Below, one piece after another: positions 1-11,499 of a DNA stretch of 64,000 nt (position 1 is its first letter; the number at the start of each line of letters is the position of its first letter). The notes beneath the pieces are model-generated. The model saw only the letters and a list, made by a program, of their open reading frames with translations, made no database searches and was not told the DNA's origin. The stretch spans positions 336,945,215 to 337,009,214 of the forward strand of contig JAUPFV010000002.1 in assembly GCA_036936605.1 (NCBI GenBank), in the 5' to 3' direction. Both the position numbers and the translations under genes were made by a program. This DNA comes from Limnanthes douglasii subsp. nivea (lineage: Eukaryota; Streptophyta; Magnoliopsida; Brassicales; Limnanthaceae).

Positions 1-217
1 ATATCATCAATATATAACTACAAACACCTAAATACACATGCTTTGCCTATTCTAACAAACAATGTAATTCAAAATCTTGAAAAATAAAGAAAAACTAAAT
101 ATAACAAAAACAAGATTTAAAAGTAAAAACTCACTCTTTTAAGTAAATATAAAATATATGTGCCTGATATAAATATATGTGCTTGATATGTCACTTGAGT
201 AAATATATGAAGCGTTG

Positions 218-830
218 CCTTTTGATATATGGGGTTTGGATCTCGTTAGACCTTTCCCATGACCTCCGGAGGACGCCAGACCATCATCGTAGTTGTTGAT
301 TATTTCCTTAAATTGGTGGATGCATAACCTCTATCCGGAACTACCGCAAAATTTGTTAATAAATTCATCATATCTAACATTTGTTTCAACTTTATAATTC
401 CAAGAAACATTACCACATATAATGGACCTCTATTTGACAACAATAACATGGAAGTAGTTTGTTCTTTCAATGGTATTCAACATTATTTTTATCATATTTT
501 CATCATCATTAGAACGGGCAAGTAGAGGTGATAAAAAGAACCATCCTCGATGGCTTGATAAATAATTTAGAAGGGGTTGCTGGAAAACAACCCAATTACT
601 TACAAATAGTATTATGGTCTTATCGAACCAAGCCCCGGAAAACAACTCAAGAATCTTTTTTTGCCTTGGTTTATGGGATGGATGCGGTAAAAGTAGTTAA
701 TTATATCCTCTAATATTTTTGAATCACGAATTACTCTGAAGAGGGTAACGATGTCGGTCGAAGAGCTGAGCTAGATTTAATTGAGGAAAATAGAATAAGG
801 ACACATTTAAGATCTCTTCATTATTAAACC
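218..830 (+). pseudogene. Ty3/gypsy integrase remnant
   Basis: Decayed integrase core and C-terminal part of a Ty3/gypsy polyprotein, the enzyme that joins retroelement cDNA to host DNA. It starts with PFDIWGLDLV, the usual core entry carrying the first catalytic aspartate. GGRQTIIVVVDYF follows, then an in-frame stop after LVDA, a degraded second-aspartate region around YNGPLF, and the conserved block WSYRTKPRKTTQESFF from about 625. It ends in the charged tail RRAELDLIEE near 755-785. Several stops and frame changes make it non-functional. No LTR or reverse transcriptase is recognisable on either side. The motif order is diagnostic for a gypsy integrase; the lineage is not resolved. Confidence 0.85.
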
Positions 831-1258
831 TTCATGAGAAGTTAGTATGTATCTTGGGTCTGAAATGAGAGAATCCATAGTGAATGACAGAGTTTTAAAA
901 AGTTCTTCTTGCGTATTAAAGATAAATAGTTAGGGAAGTTAGCACTGAGTTGGAAAGAGCCTTATTTATTTATTGAATGGATAAGTCAGGAATTTATTGA
1001 CTGACATATCAAGAAGATAACCCCATGAAATATCGAACAATAAAGACTATATCTGGAATAATTATATAAAAAAAGTGTACATTGGTTAAATTTATGATGT
1101 AACGTCTAAAGAGACACTCTTTCCTACCATGGTGGTGTGTGGAGGTTTTAATAAGGTGCACTAATAACTTATCTGTTAAAATTATTTTGCCTTTTATATT
1201 CATATCTTAGTGTTGATTGATTCGTATACTTTTGACTCAAAATTTTAAAATGTTAAGA
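831..1258. other. Unassigned stretch after integrase relic
   Basis: AT-rich, with no frame or motif I recognise. By position it should be the 3' untranslated part or LTR of the gypsy element to its left, but no LTR boundary or polypurine tract stands out. Confidence 0.3.
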
Positions 1259-1466
1259 GGCTCTAACACTAGATAGTTCAATATAAAGGATCCAACATTA
1301 GTTGGTCCTAATTAAAATGTTTCAACACTAGTTGGTCAATTATAAAAGATCCAGCATTAGTTGGTCACAATAAAAAGATTCCAACACTAGTTGGTCAATG
1401 TAGAGGATCCAATATTAGTTGGTCATACTTAAAAGGTTCCAACATTAGTTAGTCAGGTTTGAAGGA
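1259..1466. repeat. Tandem array, ~29-30 bp unit, about 7 copies
   Basis: About seven head-to-tail units built on ATCCAACATTAGTTGGTC followed by an A-rich spacer of about a dozen bases. ACATTAGTTGGTC and ACACTAGTTGGTC variants roughly alternate, suggesting a 60-bp higher-order unit. The core is partly palindromic (CCAACATTAGTTGG). It lies just downstream of the gypsy integrase relic and may belong to that element's 3' end. Seen directly; the boundaries are approximate. Confidence 0.8.
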
Positions 1467-4229
1467 ATGTTGGTATGGTCTGAATTTTATTTCGGTGAAC
1501 AAATTGAGATTAATTACCCTCAACTAGGAAAACTCCAACTACTCTATTACTAAATACTATTTTTTTAATATTAGAAGTAAAAAAAAATTAATATTAATAC
1601 ATTATGGAGACTTTTATAAAATACCTTAGTAAAAAAGAAATAATTCATATTAATATATTCTGAAGACTATTGCAAAAGATCTTAGGCATACCAGGGACTT
1701 TGAAAAATTATAATACAAAAAAGATGTTAAATTTTTTCCTTCGGACTTTTCGGCTGTTGATCATGCTCGAAACTTCCAAAGAGGGTAATCCAACATCTAT
1801 CATTTTTATTTTTTCACCTTTGTCCTCCAGAGCCTTCTCTTCACCTTTATTTGGGATTTATACTTCCCTCTCATCATCATCTTTGGACTTTCATGACGTT
1901 CCAACTGATGACCTTGCGAAAGTATGCTCTTCGCCTTTATTGACCAATTGTAGTGAATTGCTTCCGGAGGTTGGCAGTCTACTTTAAGGCCCCTCCATCT
2001 GTGGCACTTGAGAGACAACAAACCTTTCGAAAACATTAATACCATCTCTAATTGATTACTCTGGGGGTGCATCGAGAGATGTTAAGGTATATTTTATTTT
2101 TTATAACAAATATTATGGCTTTCCTCATAGGGGATTTGTCTTCTGTATACAAGGACCTCATTGAGATATAGCGTAATTGATGTATATTACTAGTGTCTCT
2201 TTAGGAATAACTCAACCTAGGACAGTCAGATTTCTCAGATGAAGACTGTGTGTTTGACGATGGAGGATTACCTACTATGGATCGCCTATTTTATGGATAC
2301 TTTCCTCCGTAGTTAAAGGTCTGAATGATTAGTTAGGGCCTTGTGGTTCCTAGAAGCCCAGCATATATTTTGGCTTCTCTCTTTGCTTCGGCTTTATCAA
2401 ACAGACGCAACCAATCGGTTAGGGTATTAGCAACCTGAAATATGTAACATATAAGAAAAGATTTAGTCTATCACTGGAGAAATGTATTATGGTGGCTATT
2501 TGACTGAAATTTGACGGTTTGCGATGGCTAAAGCTAGGAGTTTTTCTTTTTATCTCTAGAAATTGTTAAGGTGTAAAGTAATATTGCAACGAGGTAGGCA
2601 TATTTATAGAAAGTAGTATGAAATCTCATTGGTTGTCTCACGGGCCCAATGAATGTGAGCTTGGGGAACTAGAAAGGTATTCTCCAAAGATTATTTTCTT
2701 AGGTAAGTAGAATTGTTTCAAAAAACTTCACAGGCTTTGTTGTTTATAACGTAGGTCATGGTTCAAAGGCTTTTATGATACATGTACAAGAGTAGAATTA
2801 CATATATTTATCTCCACATATATAGTGCATGGAAGCCAAGGTATCCAACCTTAAGATACTCGGGTAAAGCTCAAAGCGCACAAACAAGTACATCTGAAGA
2901 AACTTCATGATCAATTAATGATATCCATCATTGATGTGTTTGGATCAACAAATGTTACTGAGAATAAAAATTGTTCACCCGATTATTAAAAAGCCATTAT
3001 GATGGAGGTGGATAATCGAAACGGAATCGACGACTGCTAGAACACAATAAGAGAAACAAAACAATATATTTAAACTCTAATCATAGGTTAGAGAGAGAGA
3101 AAAAGACTCAAAGAATATAGAAGTGCTCGAAACCCTACAAAAATTACATATTGTTATTAGCGTAATAAAATGAAACACGGCACAATTACAAAGCGATTGG
3201 ATATGTTTAAGTATATTAAATAAATAAATAAATAAAAAATCTATAAAATGTTGAAAAACACAAAAACCTATAAATGAGGCCCTAAATTCTTCTAAAAGTC
3301 AATGGGCTTCTCCACGCGTTCGATTTGAGTAGTCGCAACACCTAATTCTGATACATGAGTCCCAAATAATGTCTGTTTCTGTTTGTTCAAAAGGACTATA
3401 TAGTTATGAGCCTGTGCTACTACACCATATTCCAAGTTTAAATCTTCCTAAAAGACCTTCGCAAGGACTATAAGGATACTCATAATAACTGAATAATTCA
3501 AACCGTGAGTCGAACCAATAAGTTATTATACCGAAATTCACTTTATGGTGTTGATGTAATAAAATATACTATTATGAGTATTTTATGTACTAATGGGCTT
3601 TCGTAATATGGGCTTGGATTATCCAAACGGACCAATTGACCACGTAAGCTTATTTGGAAAGCCTTGTTTTAGGATTTAGGTTTATTGATCACAATATTTA
3701 CACTCTAAACTAATTTCATAAGACTTTATCTCTATAATTAATACTCAAACAACTCAGTTATCTCTATAAATAAGATCTAAGTTTATTTATTTCATTTATG
3801 ATGATAATACCTCTTGGAAATCTCTGACACCATTAAATGTAACCTAGGAAGATACACTTGAATGAATGAAACTTGAATTATTATGATTAATAGGTAAACA
3901 AATAAGGAAAACAAGTAGATCCAAAGGGTTATAAGGCTATATAGTTTGGTTTCTTTATATATAGTGTTTTATATGGAGATAGATTGTTTAATACACGTGT
4001 AGGATGATTATTTATTAGATAACTGGAAGTCTAAAATTCTTATACCCAATAATTATAAGTTAGATTAGCTTGAGTCAGTAAAGTTAATCATGTCTCAACT
4101 ACGTATATATATTTTATTTTAACCCTTCTATTTTGGGTTGTGTGTAACGACAAAACTGGTTAATATTATCCCCTCTCTAATCCGATTAAACAAGTTTAAT
4201 AGACGTTTCAAACTGGTTTTCACTAAAAA
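1467..4229. other. Unresolved 2.8 kb, one exon-like patch
   Basis: No transposase, polymerase or gene that I can name. On the minus strand about 2440 to 2330 there is a polypyrimidine stretch and a CAG acceptor-like site, followed by an open run beginning VANTLTDWLRLFDKAEAKRE and closing at LLGTTRP. This has exon-like composition, but no downstream donor or family match is apparent. Around 3550-3700 the text resembles an LTR (a TG start and conserved GGGCTT patches), without a partner copy. The rest is AT-rich and featureless to me. Confidence 0.25.
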
Positions 4230-6105
4230 TGTTAAATTCTTTGAATGTCGGTAAGGCATGGCATTTCTATTTGAGAATGTATATCCATGTGAAGCTAGAT
4301 TGTTCATTTATGAATAAAATATATTATTTAAACCCTATTTGAGATAAAATAAGAGAATATCCCCATATATTTCTGTGGATGATGTCTAATATATTATTAT
4401 CATGACAATTAGAAGTATGATAAGATAGAATGTGAGACTTGTCCATCTCGCAAGCATCAGGTTCATTTCTTAAATCAGTATGCAAATTATATTTCTTTAA
4501 AACAATTGAACGAGAATTATGTGATAGACGACTAAGCTTTTTATGCCATAAATCTTTTTAGGGAATTAGAAAGACTACTATAACAGACTTTCATAAACAC
4601 ATACTCTAAATGAAATGACTTTCTTGAACTTTAGGAGACTCTAGCTTGAAAGCTAGTGACATTGGGCATCCTTTTACATGTAGAGACCATTATCAGATGT
4701 CCTTATGAGAAGAACACTACATGCTAGTTTATCCTTCACAAAACAACAATTATTATGAAACTTACCAAATACAAGTTTATGGTTAGTGAGTTTACCTATA
4801 TGTAAGATAGCTAGTCTTTCACCACTGCCAACGATAATATTATTAGTACTTGAATACTCAACCTTCTAAGTTATGAGGTTGGCTTGTGACATGGTGACTA
4901 GCATCAGTGTCAGCAAACGAGACTTATTCCCTTGCTAGATCTTGATGAAAAGATAAACTCCTTAATCTACACTGCTCATTTGGGGTGGAGAGGGATCATC
5001 CCTAAAGAAAAAAACTGGAGCCAAATACTAATACTTGCTATAATTTTTCTAATTAGCTTTGTTAGGTGAAAATCTACCCCTTGTGTCCAAAGATTTTCTC
5101 TTTTCTCTATAATTATTAGGGTAGTTGTTAGGGTACATGTTCTTTCGTCTAAAGTATCTTTCCTTTCCTTCTGAATTGGTTATTTTGGTTTTTTTTATTG
5201 TTGTTGTTACCGTATTGTCTGTTGTCTCTTTTATGTATGGTAAATTTAGCATAAGTCATGCCTAGGTTGGTCATAGAGTTTTGCAGACTGGTTAGTTGTT
5301 TCACTCTATTTTCAAAGGTAAGCAATGAAGTCTATCAGTCAGTTAGTTGATGATTTTCTTGTCTCCCAAGCTAACCACTATATAAATGTATCAAAGTTAA
5401 AATCAGCTAGGTCTTGACTGACAAGGTCATGAGCAGATACTGAACAACATGTTACCGCTACGTTATCCTTGATTTAGTCTGTGAACTAGACACATTGCTT
5501 GCTGGTCTTTGAACACTAATTAGTCCATTAACTATCACTTTCGTGACCGATAGTCCCTCAATTAAAAAAGATCTAGATTTAGTCATTTGACTATCCATTT
5601 TCGTGATATATAGTACCTCGACTACAAAACGTCTGTTTTAATCCCTTGACTATATATTTTGGATAAAGTTAGTTATATGTACATGTTTATTTAAGTGGCT
5701 AACTTTATCAAAAGCATATAGTTAGAGGAGTAACTTTATTGAAAATCGATAGTTGATAAACTATTTGTCACGAAAATGGATAGTCAATACACACGATAGA
5801 CTAACTTTATCCAAAATAGATATTTAATGGACTAAATACAAGCTTTTTTTAGTCGATGGACTATCTGTCATGAAAATGGATAATTAGAGGACTAGTTATC
5901 GTCCAGAGCCTTACTTGCAGCATCTTATGGGTTTTCGAAAAATATCTTCCTCCATCAGTTGAGCTGATACTTTCGGGCTCATAGTGGAGTAAAACCGCCC
6001 AAGAATTAGTTGGTCTTTTGGCATCCACTCTTCATACTCTGTATTTTCTAAAATGTTTCCTTGAGCATCAACCACGAGTTTAGCTAGTCTGTTCTCTTTG
6101 ACCAT
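4230..6105 (-). pseudogene. Ty1/copia gag-pol relic, split by a MITE
   Basis: Reads right to left. It opens with a gag fragment at 6105-5911 containing EYEEWMPKDQLILGRFYSTM, the copia gag (UBN2-type) signature of tryptophan, KDQLILG and a following S-T-M. The frame is then cut by the MITE at 5504-5910 and resumes with more gag (AHDLVSQDL near 5430) and a basic Asn/Lys-rich stretch (5250-5050) where the zinc knuckle should lie. A degraded aspartic-protease and pre-integrase region with many stops follows, to about 4250, where only residual similarity to pre-integrase spacing is visible. Reverse transcriptase and RNase H are not seen, so the copy is truncated at its 3' side. It is ancient and inactive. 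Confidence 0.75.
5504..5910. mobile_element. 407-bp Mutator-type MITE with 9-bp target duplication
   Basis: Non-autonomous inverted-repeat element. The left end GGTCTTTGAACACTAATTAG matches the reverse complement of the right end (GGCTCTGGACGATAACTAG), and the similarity continues inward through TAGTCC and CCATTTTCGTGA-type blocks, so most of the element is one long imperfect palindrome. Flanks TTGCTTGCT (5495-5503) and TTACTTGCA (5911-5919) match at 7 of 9 positions, as expected of a decayed 9-bp duplication from a Mutator-like transposase. It has no coding capacity. It sits inside the minus-strand copia gag and is therefore younger than that copy. The superfamily is inferred from TSD length. 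Confidence 0.8.
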
Positions 6106-7322
6106 TTAAAGAACCATGATCTCCTATAAGAGAAAATTACTTTTGTTAAGTCTTATATTATTTATATTGGTTATATGTATTGAATTTAATAAATGTTGAT
6201 TTTTCGGTCTCGTGGGTTCAAAGTGGCCAAAACAATGTGTACGCCCGATAGAGTAAATACACATGGGATTTTATAGCTTTTGAGCACACTGTTTCGAGTT
6301 CCACGAGTTAAAAGAATCTAGTTTCATGTAATTCACTTAACTTATTGTACTTTTTTCTTAGAAACCCTAGTTATCACCAAACATGCATCTTCAGCCCTCT
6401 ATTTTCCTTTTGCTAAATTATTCTTCAACCTAAACTTTTTAGTATTATTCACAAAATAAAATCTCACTTCCTCTATCAAATATGGGAAAAATAATTAATC
6501 TTGAAACAAGAGAAGAAAAAAATACCAAACCTAAATAACCATGAGATATCATTTCTCAAATTAAATTAATGGAGTAAAATTCCTTGTAAGTAAACATGAG
6601 TTTATTTTTAATTTTTGTTTTCATTTCATAGGTTCACTTATGAATTATAAAACAAATCTCACGTTCTAGGAATGAATCCCTAGCTTACACGCATTGCACA
6701 TCGATTTTACATATCTCTACCCAATTATGAAACCCTTAATAGTCATTTTTTTCTCCCAGCGAAAAACATTAAAGCAATCTCTCGAAAAAAACCCAAATGT
6801 TGCCACACCAAGTGGTAAATACAATATTAGTTTTTTGTAGAAAAACCTATTATCACCAGATAAAGAGAACGTGGAGTATTCATCTTTTGATATTCCAAAA
6901 AACCCTAATCCTCTTCTTGAATAACATGTCCTTCGCTTTCTTCTCTTAACTCCATATAGAAGAGTAACATTCGCAGACAATTCTAGCACCAAAACTTATA
7001 GAGCTAAACGGAAGAGAAACATCTATAGAAAACCCTAGCGCCGCCATTCCTAAAACCAAACATAACTGAAACCTTTGTAAAAAACCCTAGAGCCACCATG
7101 TTGTGTTTCCATGCTCTTTTCTCATTTCCAATGGGATGACCCACATAAGAAAATACTACATTCTCCTTTAAAAAATGAAATATCCTTACATCAACATAAA
7201 TGAGTGTATTCCTGTCATAGATTGTTTAAAAATTGGAACGAATGTGTTTCGTACACAAACTAAAATTAAATGGGTGTGCATTCAATTATATTTCAAACAA
7301 AATTAAACTATAACAGTAGTGG
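6106..7322. other. Non-coding stretch with four AAACCCTA boxes
   Basis: No gene recognised. AAACCCTAG or AAACCCTAA occurs at 6362-6370, 6900-6908, 7030-7038 and 7082-7090. Such telo-boxes are known in promoters and leaders of plant translation-related genes. The copy at 7082 is followed by GAGCCACCATG, a Kozak-like start, but the frame after it is short. It may be the remnant of a gene leader; no downstream exons are evident. Confidence 0.35.
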
Positions 7323-7705
7323 CCCCTTCCTACTGGTTTAAGACTTAAATTAAATAATGATGCATTTTGTTCTCAATATGGGGAAGCCATAGGTAGTGTT
7401 ATTATTAGAGACTCTAAAGGTGAAATCAAAGTTGTAATTGAAAGGATCTATGGCAAACCAATTCTCATCATTGCAAAAAGCATAGCTCTCTTGGATTGCC
7501 TCACTCTATGCCACAAAATACAAATCACTCATCTTGATAGTCAAATAGATTCCAAAGTATTACTAACTATGCTCTTAACTCATAAATCTCCCTCGTTTCT
7601 ACCCCCATTACTAGACTGTTGCAGGAAAATATTTTCTCCGACTATATCTATATATCATATATACAGGGAACAAAATACAGCGACTGATTAGTTAGCTAAG
7701 TGGAC
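7323..7705 (+). pseudogene. RNase H domain relic (RVT_3 type, LINE-like 3' end)
   Basis: An uninterrupted frame of about 120 codons reads LRLKLNNDAF, GSVIIRDSKGEIKVV, then IQITHLDSQIDSKVL and HIYREQNTATD, followed by a TAG and LAKW in the same frame. This is the plant RNase H-like module found at the C-terminus of many non-LTR reverse transcriptases and as isolated domains. The first acidic residue (ND in place of VD) and the aspartate in LDSQ remain. The central glutamate (normally AEA) is replaced by lysine in AKS, so activity is unlikely. No reverse transcriptase or endonuclease is visible upstream and no poly(A) tail marks the end. Function is inferred from motif order. Confidence 0.7.
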
Positions 7706-8382
7706 AAACAAGTGCAAATTTAAGCAAGACATTAACATAGATCAAATTCGCAATCAAATTAGGGAAATTTCTCTATTGGAAAATTTGGAAATCATATTTA
7801 TCAAAGAACCATAAGAGCTCAAACAAAGACAACAACTTCAGAAATCCATATCCTAATTGCAAATATCTCTTTCATCAAATATATCAATGAGTAGTAAATT
7901 GAAGATAACAATTTATTACATGTAATCTTACCTAACAAATTCTTTTTGGAACTTTGTTGTTCAATAAAGCTCATATACATCTTCTTGCTCACCTTGAACA
8001 AAGTACCATAAAAATGATGTCTTTAATTCAAGACGACAATTTATTTTCCATCTAAAGTCTAAGAATCAATTGTTTTTTCATCCTAACCCCGCAAGATGCT
8101 CAGCTTTGAAGCTTTAGCTTCCTTCGTTCTTCACTAATCTTGACTAATAGAATGGAATAAGTTAAGCAAATAAACTAAAATCAAAATATTTATCATTTAA
8201 ATAATTAAACTTTTATTATAGTCTTTTTTATAGGAAAATGAAGAAATCATGATTATATCAGCAGAAGTGGGAATGTATCACCATGGTGAGATATATTCTA
8301 AATGATTTCTACATTGAACGGATAAATTAAAAGCAAGCAACAAAGAGAATGATGCTTATAAAGAATATATATATTTTTTATA
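7706..8382. other. Unassigned AT-rich stretch before MITE
   Basis: No recognisable coding or repeat structure. It ends in TTTTTTATA (8374-8382), the left target-site copy of the next element. Confidence 0.3.
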
Positions 8383-9360
8383 GGGAAATTGTACCTAAGG
8401 TACCCACTCAACTATTTTATTGTCATCTAGGTACCCAAGGTTTGATCAATTGTCATTTAATACCCAACTCAACTACCTAATTATCACATAGTACCTAACT
8501 TTATTTTAATACCCTAACTACCTTCACCATACATGAACAACCACGTAACCAAAATTTCTCTTTCCTTCTCTTTCCTACTTTTTATTTTTATTTTATTTTT
8601 AAAAGATCTGTATCTTTCGAACCGGAGCTCAAAAAAAATAAATGAAAGTACCATCACTTTTGTTTTTTAAAAATGAACAAAACTAGATCCATTGATGATA
8701 TTTTTTTATTTTTTTTAAAAATAAAATTTCACCAGTAACAATTCGCATCATATCATGAGAATTGTTCAGGAAACCCAGAGTTGCAAACAATTCGCATCTT
8801 ATCATGAGAATCGATCAGAAATCCTGAGAGTTGCAAGCAATTCGCATCTTATCATGAGAATCGTTCAGAAATTGCAAGCAATTCGCATCTTATCATGAGA
8901 ATCGTTCAGAAATTGCAAGCAATTCGCATCTTATCATGAGAATCGTTCAGAAATCCTGAGAGTTGCAAGCAATTCGCATCTTATCATGAGAATCGTTCAG
9001 AAATTGCAAGCAATTCGCATCTTATCATGAGAATCGTTTAGAAATTGCAAGCAATTCGCATCTTATCATGAGAATCGTTTAGAAATTGCAAGCAATTCGC
9101 ATCTTATCATGAGAATCGTTCAGAAATTGCAAACAATTCGCATCCTGAGAATTTGCAAGCAATTCGCATCTTGAGAATTTGCAAGCAATTCGCATCTTAA
9201 GAGTTGTACGAGTTTTTTTTTTTTTTACCAGCGCGCGCCTATATTTGGTCGGGGGTATTTTTGTCCAAATTTTAGTTTGAGGTACCAAGTGACACTATCC
9301 AAAAAACGGGTACCACTGGATAATTACATAGTTGAGAAGGTATTTACTGGTACTTTTCTC
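8383..9360. mobile_element. 978-bp Mutator-type MITE carrying a minisatellite
   Basis: Bounded by a perfect 9-bp duplication TTTTTTATA (8374-8382 and 9361-9369). Left end GGGAAATTGTACCTAAGGTA and right end (reverse complement GAGAAAAGTACCAGTAAATA) form imperfect ~55-bp terminal inverted repeats rich in GTACC words. Internal sequence includes ACCACGTAACCAAAATTTCT, shared with the 39.95-kb copy, then a tandem array and a TTTTTGTCCAAATTTTAG patch near the right end, also shared. It encodes nothing. The TSD length points to a Mutator-like source. The perfect TSD suggests a fairly recent insertion. Confidence 0.88.
8741..9208. repeat. Minisatellite, 41- and 50-bp units, ~12 copies
   Basis: Array inside the MITE. 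The main 41-bp unit starts CAATTCGCATCTTATCATGA and closes AGAAATTGCAAG. Some units carry a 9-bp insert ending GAGAGTT and are 50 bp long. The last three units are shortened to about 25 bp. Units 3, 4 and 6-8 are nearly identical, implying recent array expansion. There are no unique spacers, so it is not CRISPR-like. Confidence 0.9.
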
Positions 9361-9369
9361 TTTTTTATA

Positions 9370-10520
9370 TGTGACTTTTTATATGTTAAATGGTGTTAGA
9401 TACCTTTATATATATTTTTTAAAACATTTAATTAATCATAAGTGAAAAGTTTACAAGAATCACTAAAAAAAATATAAAGCGGAAATTTATCTTATAATGA
9501 AAATACTAATCCGGACATTCTTTGAGTAAGAAAAATATTATGTCGGACATTTTTCAGGTAAGAAAATTACTAACTACAAAATAAATTTCCAGAAACATAG
9601 TAAAAGGAAAAGTAGCAAAAGATCATCATTACTCGATAAACAACCTTTTTACAACCCTTCGATAAATCAGTATTTACGACCTAACGAGCGTAATCTAACT
9701 TACACCCACCGCATTCCTGAAAACTCACCACCCCAATCCTCGCATTATCTAATCTTATATTATCTCTCACTTCCGTGTCCAGCCTGACCGGGCATCTCTC
9801 CGTTCTCCTTTTTAGTTTCCTTAATCACCTCGGTCAGCTCTATCTTCAAACACATTCACCTCCGTTCTCCAAAAATACTCTATCAATCCAGCAACATGTG
9901 ATGAGTTCTGGAGGATCTGCGAGGCATCGACCTCGTAACCAATCATAACCAATCATGAGTTCTATGTTCAGTTTAAAGTGTTTCAGAATAAATAAATGAG
10001 AGAGGAAGTCATAAGTGCAAACCTTGGATGTAGACTATTCAAAAGGCAAGCTTATTCTGGATGCCATATCAGCAAAAGATCAAAAAAATAGAAATAGCAT
10101 CTACTGAAGACTTACCATGGGACCGTATTTTCACGCAAAAGACTAATATTCGAAAGACATCAAATAATCTAACATATATAAATAATCTATATCTGTAATG
10201 GACTGCAGCCTTGTATAGTCAGGTAGGTCCTCACTGGCGTTATATAACATTTGAATCTCGAGAATTTGGTTCATCATTTCTCATTGAAAAAATGAATTAC
10301 AAGTAGAACAAACCCATAATTCAAGCAAAGGCATGACACTATCTTAACCTGATGATTGTGGATCAGAAGTCTCGTTGTTCCCCAGCAAACCCAAAGACAA
10401 GGATTTGAAAAAGCTTCAAACTGTTTTCAGGATTACCCCTCAACACTGATAAGAATCGTTTTGAAGGGTTTGAACTGTTTTCAAAATAAGATCCTATTGG
10501 ACGCATGAGTTTGGGATCAG
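9370..10520. other. Unassigned stretch with leader-like and donor-like text
   Basis: Two observations. About 9700-9900 is CT-rich and precedes ATGAGTTCTGGAGGATCTGC, which opens only about 15 codons. On the minus strand near 10118 CCCATG|GTAAGT is a strong splice-donor-like site. Between 10500 and 10370 the minus strand is open from MRPIGSYFENSSNPSKRF to about 47 codons. None of this matches a family I know. It could be the wreck of a single minus-strand gene starting at the TATA box near 10730. Confidence 0.25.
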
Positions 10521-10677
10521 GTAGTTTCTTTACTCTAGGAACGCCTTATCTTGTTTCACATAAACCCTTGAATATTGTATAGAGTTGTGAGTAATAAATA
10601 CTCACCATAATGCAAAGCTCTCATAATATTCAAGGGCTTATGAGGGAAGAAAATAAGGTGAAGAGTGGAGAAACTAC
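10521..10677 (-). ncRNA. Candidate MIRNA-like hairpin, ~157 nt
   Basis: Both arms begin GTAGTTTCT when read outward-in. Pairing resumes at ACTCT and CCTTAT, then a strong block CATAAGCCCTTGAATATT against CATAAACCCTTGAATATT (17 of 18), then GAG, and GTGAGTA closing a TTTAT loop. The pattern of long stem, small bulges and one short loop is that of a plant miRNA precursor. A TATA box lies just upstream on the minus strand, which decides the strand chosen here. No known mature miRNA sequence is recognised. Alternatives are a small foldback transposon or an inverted duplication without transcription. Small-RNA evidence is needed. Confidence 0.4.
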
Positions 10678-10726
10678 ATGAGTAGTAGAACACAATCGAC
10701 TGTGTTCGATGTTTGCTATGTCTTTC

Positions 10727-10739
10727 AGTATTTATAGCG
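10727..10739 (-). promoter_or_regulatory. TATA box upstream of hairpin
   Basis: On the minus strand the text is CGCTATAAATACT, a consensus plant TATA box. A start about 30 bp downstream would fall near 10700, so the hairpin would begin within the first ~25 nt of the transcript. Promoter activity is inferred. Confidence 0.45.
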
Positions 10740-11499
10740 ACTTCAGTGGTGGTGTCACAGTCACAGTCTTAAAGATTTACTGTGTGCTGTCACGCTTTTG
10801 AGTAATATCGACAAAAATTAAGTGTCCATTTTGAAAACTAAAGAAATATTAAACTTGTAACAAGAAAGAGTATGGACCGATCTCGAACTTTTTAAATATT
10901 AAACATAACTCAGGCCTTATGCTAAATATAATAACGTGTGACTAATTCCTTTGAATTTAGGTGGCTAACACAAGCAAGTAAATTAAATATTAAACTTGTT
11001 TTGTTTTGTCGATTTATTTGTTAATTGTTTTAAGTAATACGTTTCGTTAGATGCACGTTAAAAGTAACTCGTCAATAAATGAATTGTTTAAGGACAATAT
11101 GGAAATAGTTGGATCTAGCATGACATGTATAGACGAGAATTGTTTAAACTCTCTAAGTGAAGCTTGAACCGTAACTTAGTGGTAGAGACGTTTGTTGGAT
11201 ACCAAAGGGCGAGACAAGCTCTCATGACCGGTGCTTATTAATTCAAATGAGATCTAGGTTGAGCCAAAGCATGTAGAACCAAAAACAGATGGTCTGAAAC
11301 GAGTTGATCTGAAGCAGTCTCATCTGAAGCAAACTGGATCGTAACATCTTAGTTGGACGAAGCTGAGTCTTCTATTTTATTATGTCTCATATATTAATTG
11401 GGTCTTTTATTTTGGTCTTCCTGTACTAATTCGAGTTGCTATTAACTCGACATTGTATATTAATTATGTCTCTCTATGAGGGTTCTTATATTAAGGGAT
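10740..11499. other. Unassigned stretch
   Basis: No coding or repeat family recognised. GATCTGAAGC-type words repeat near 11290-11340 without forming a regular array. Confidence 0.25.

Noticed and set aside
8741..9208. CRISPR-like regularly spaced repeats
   Set aside because: Units are directly contiguous, with no unique spacers, no leader and no cas genes; it is a minisatellite inside a plant MITE.
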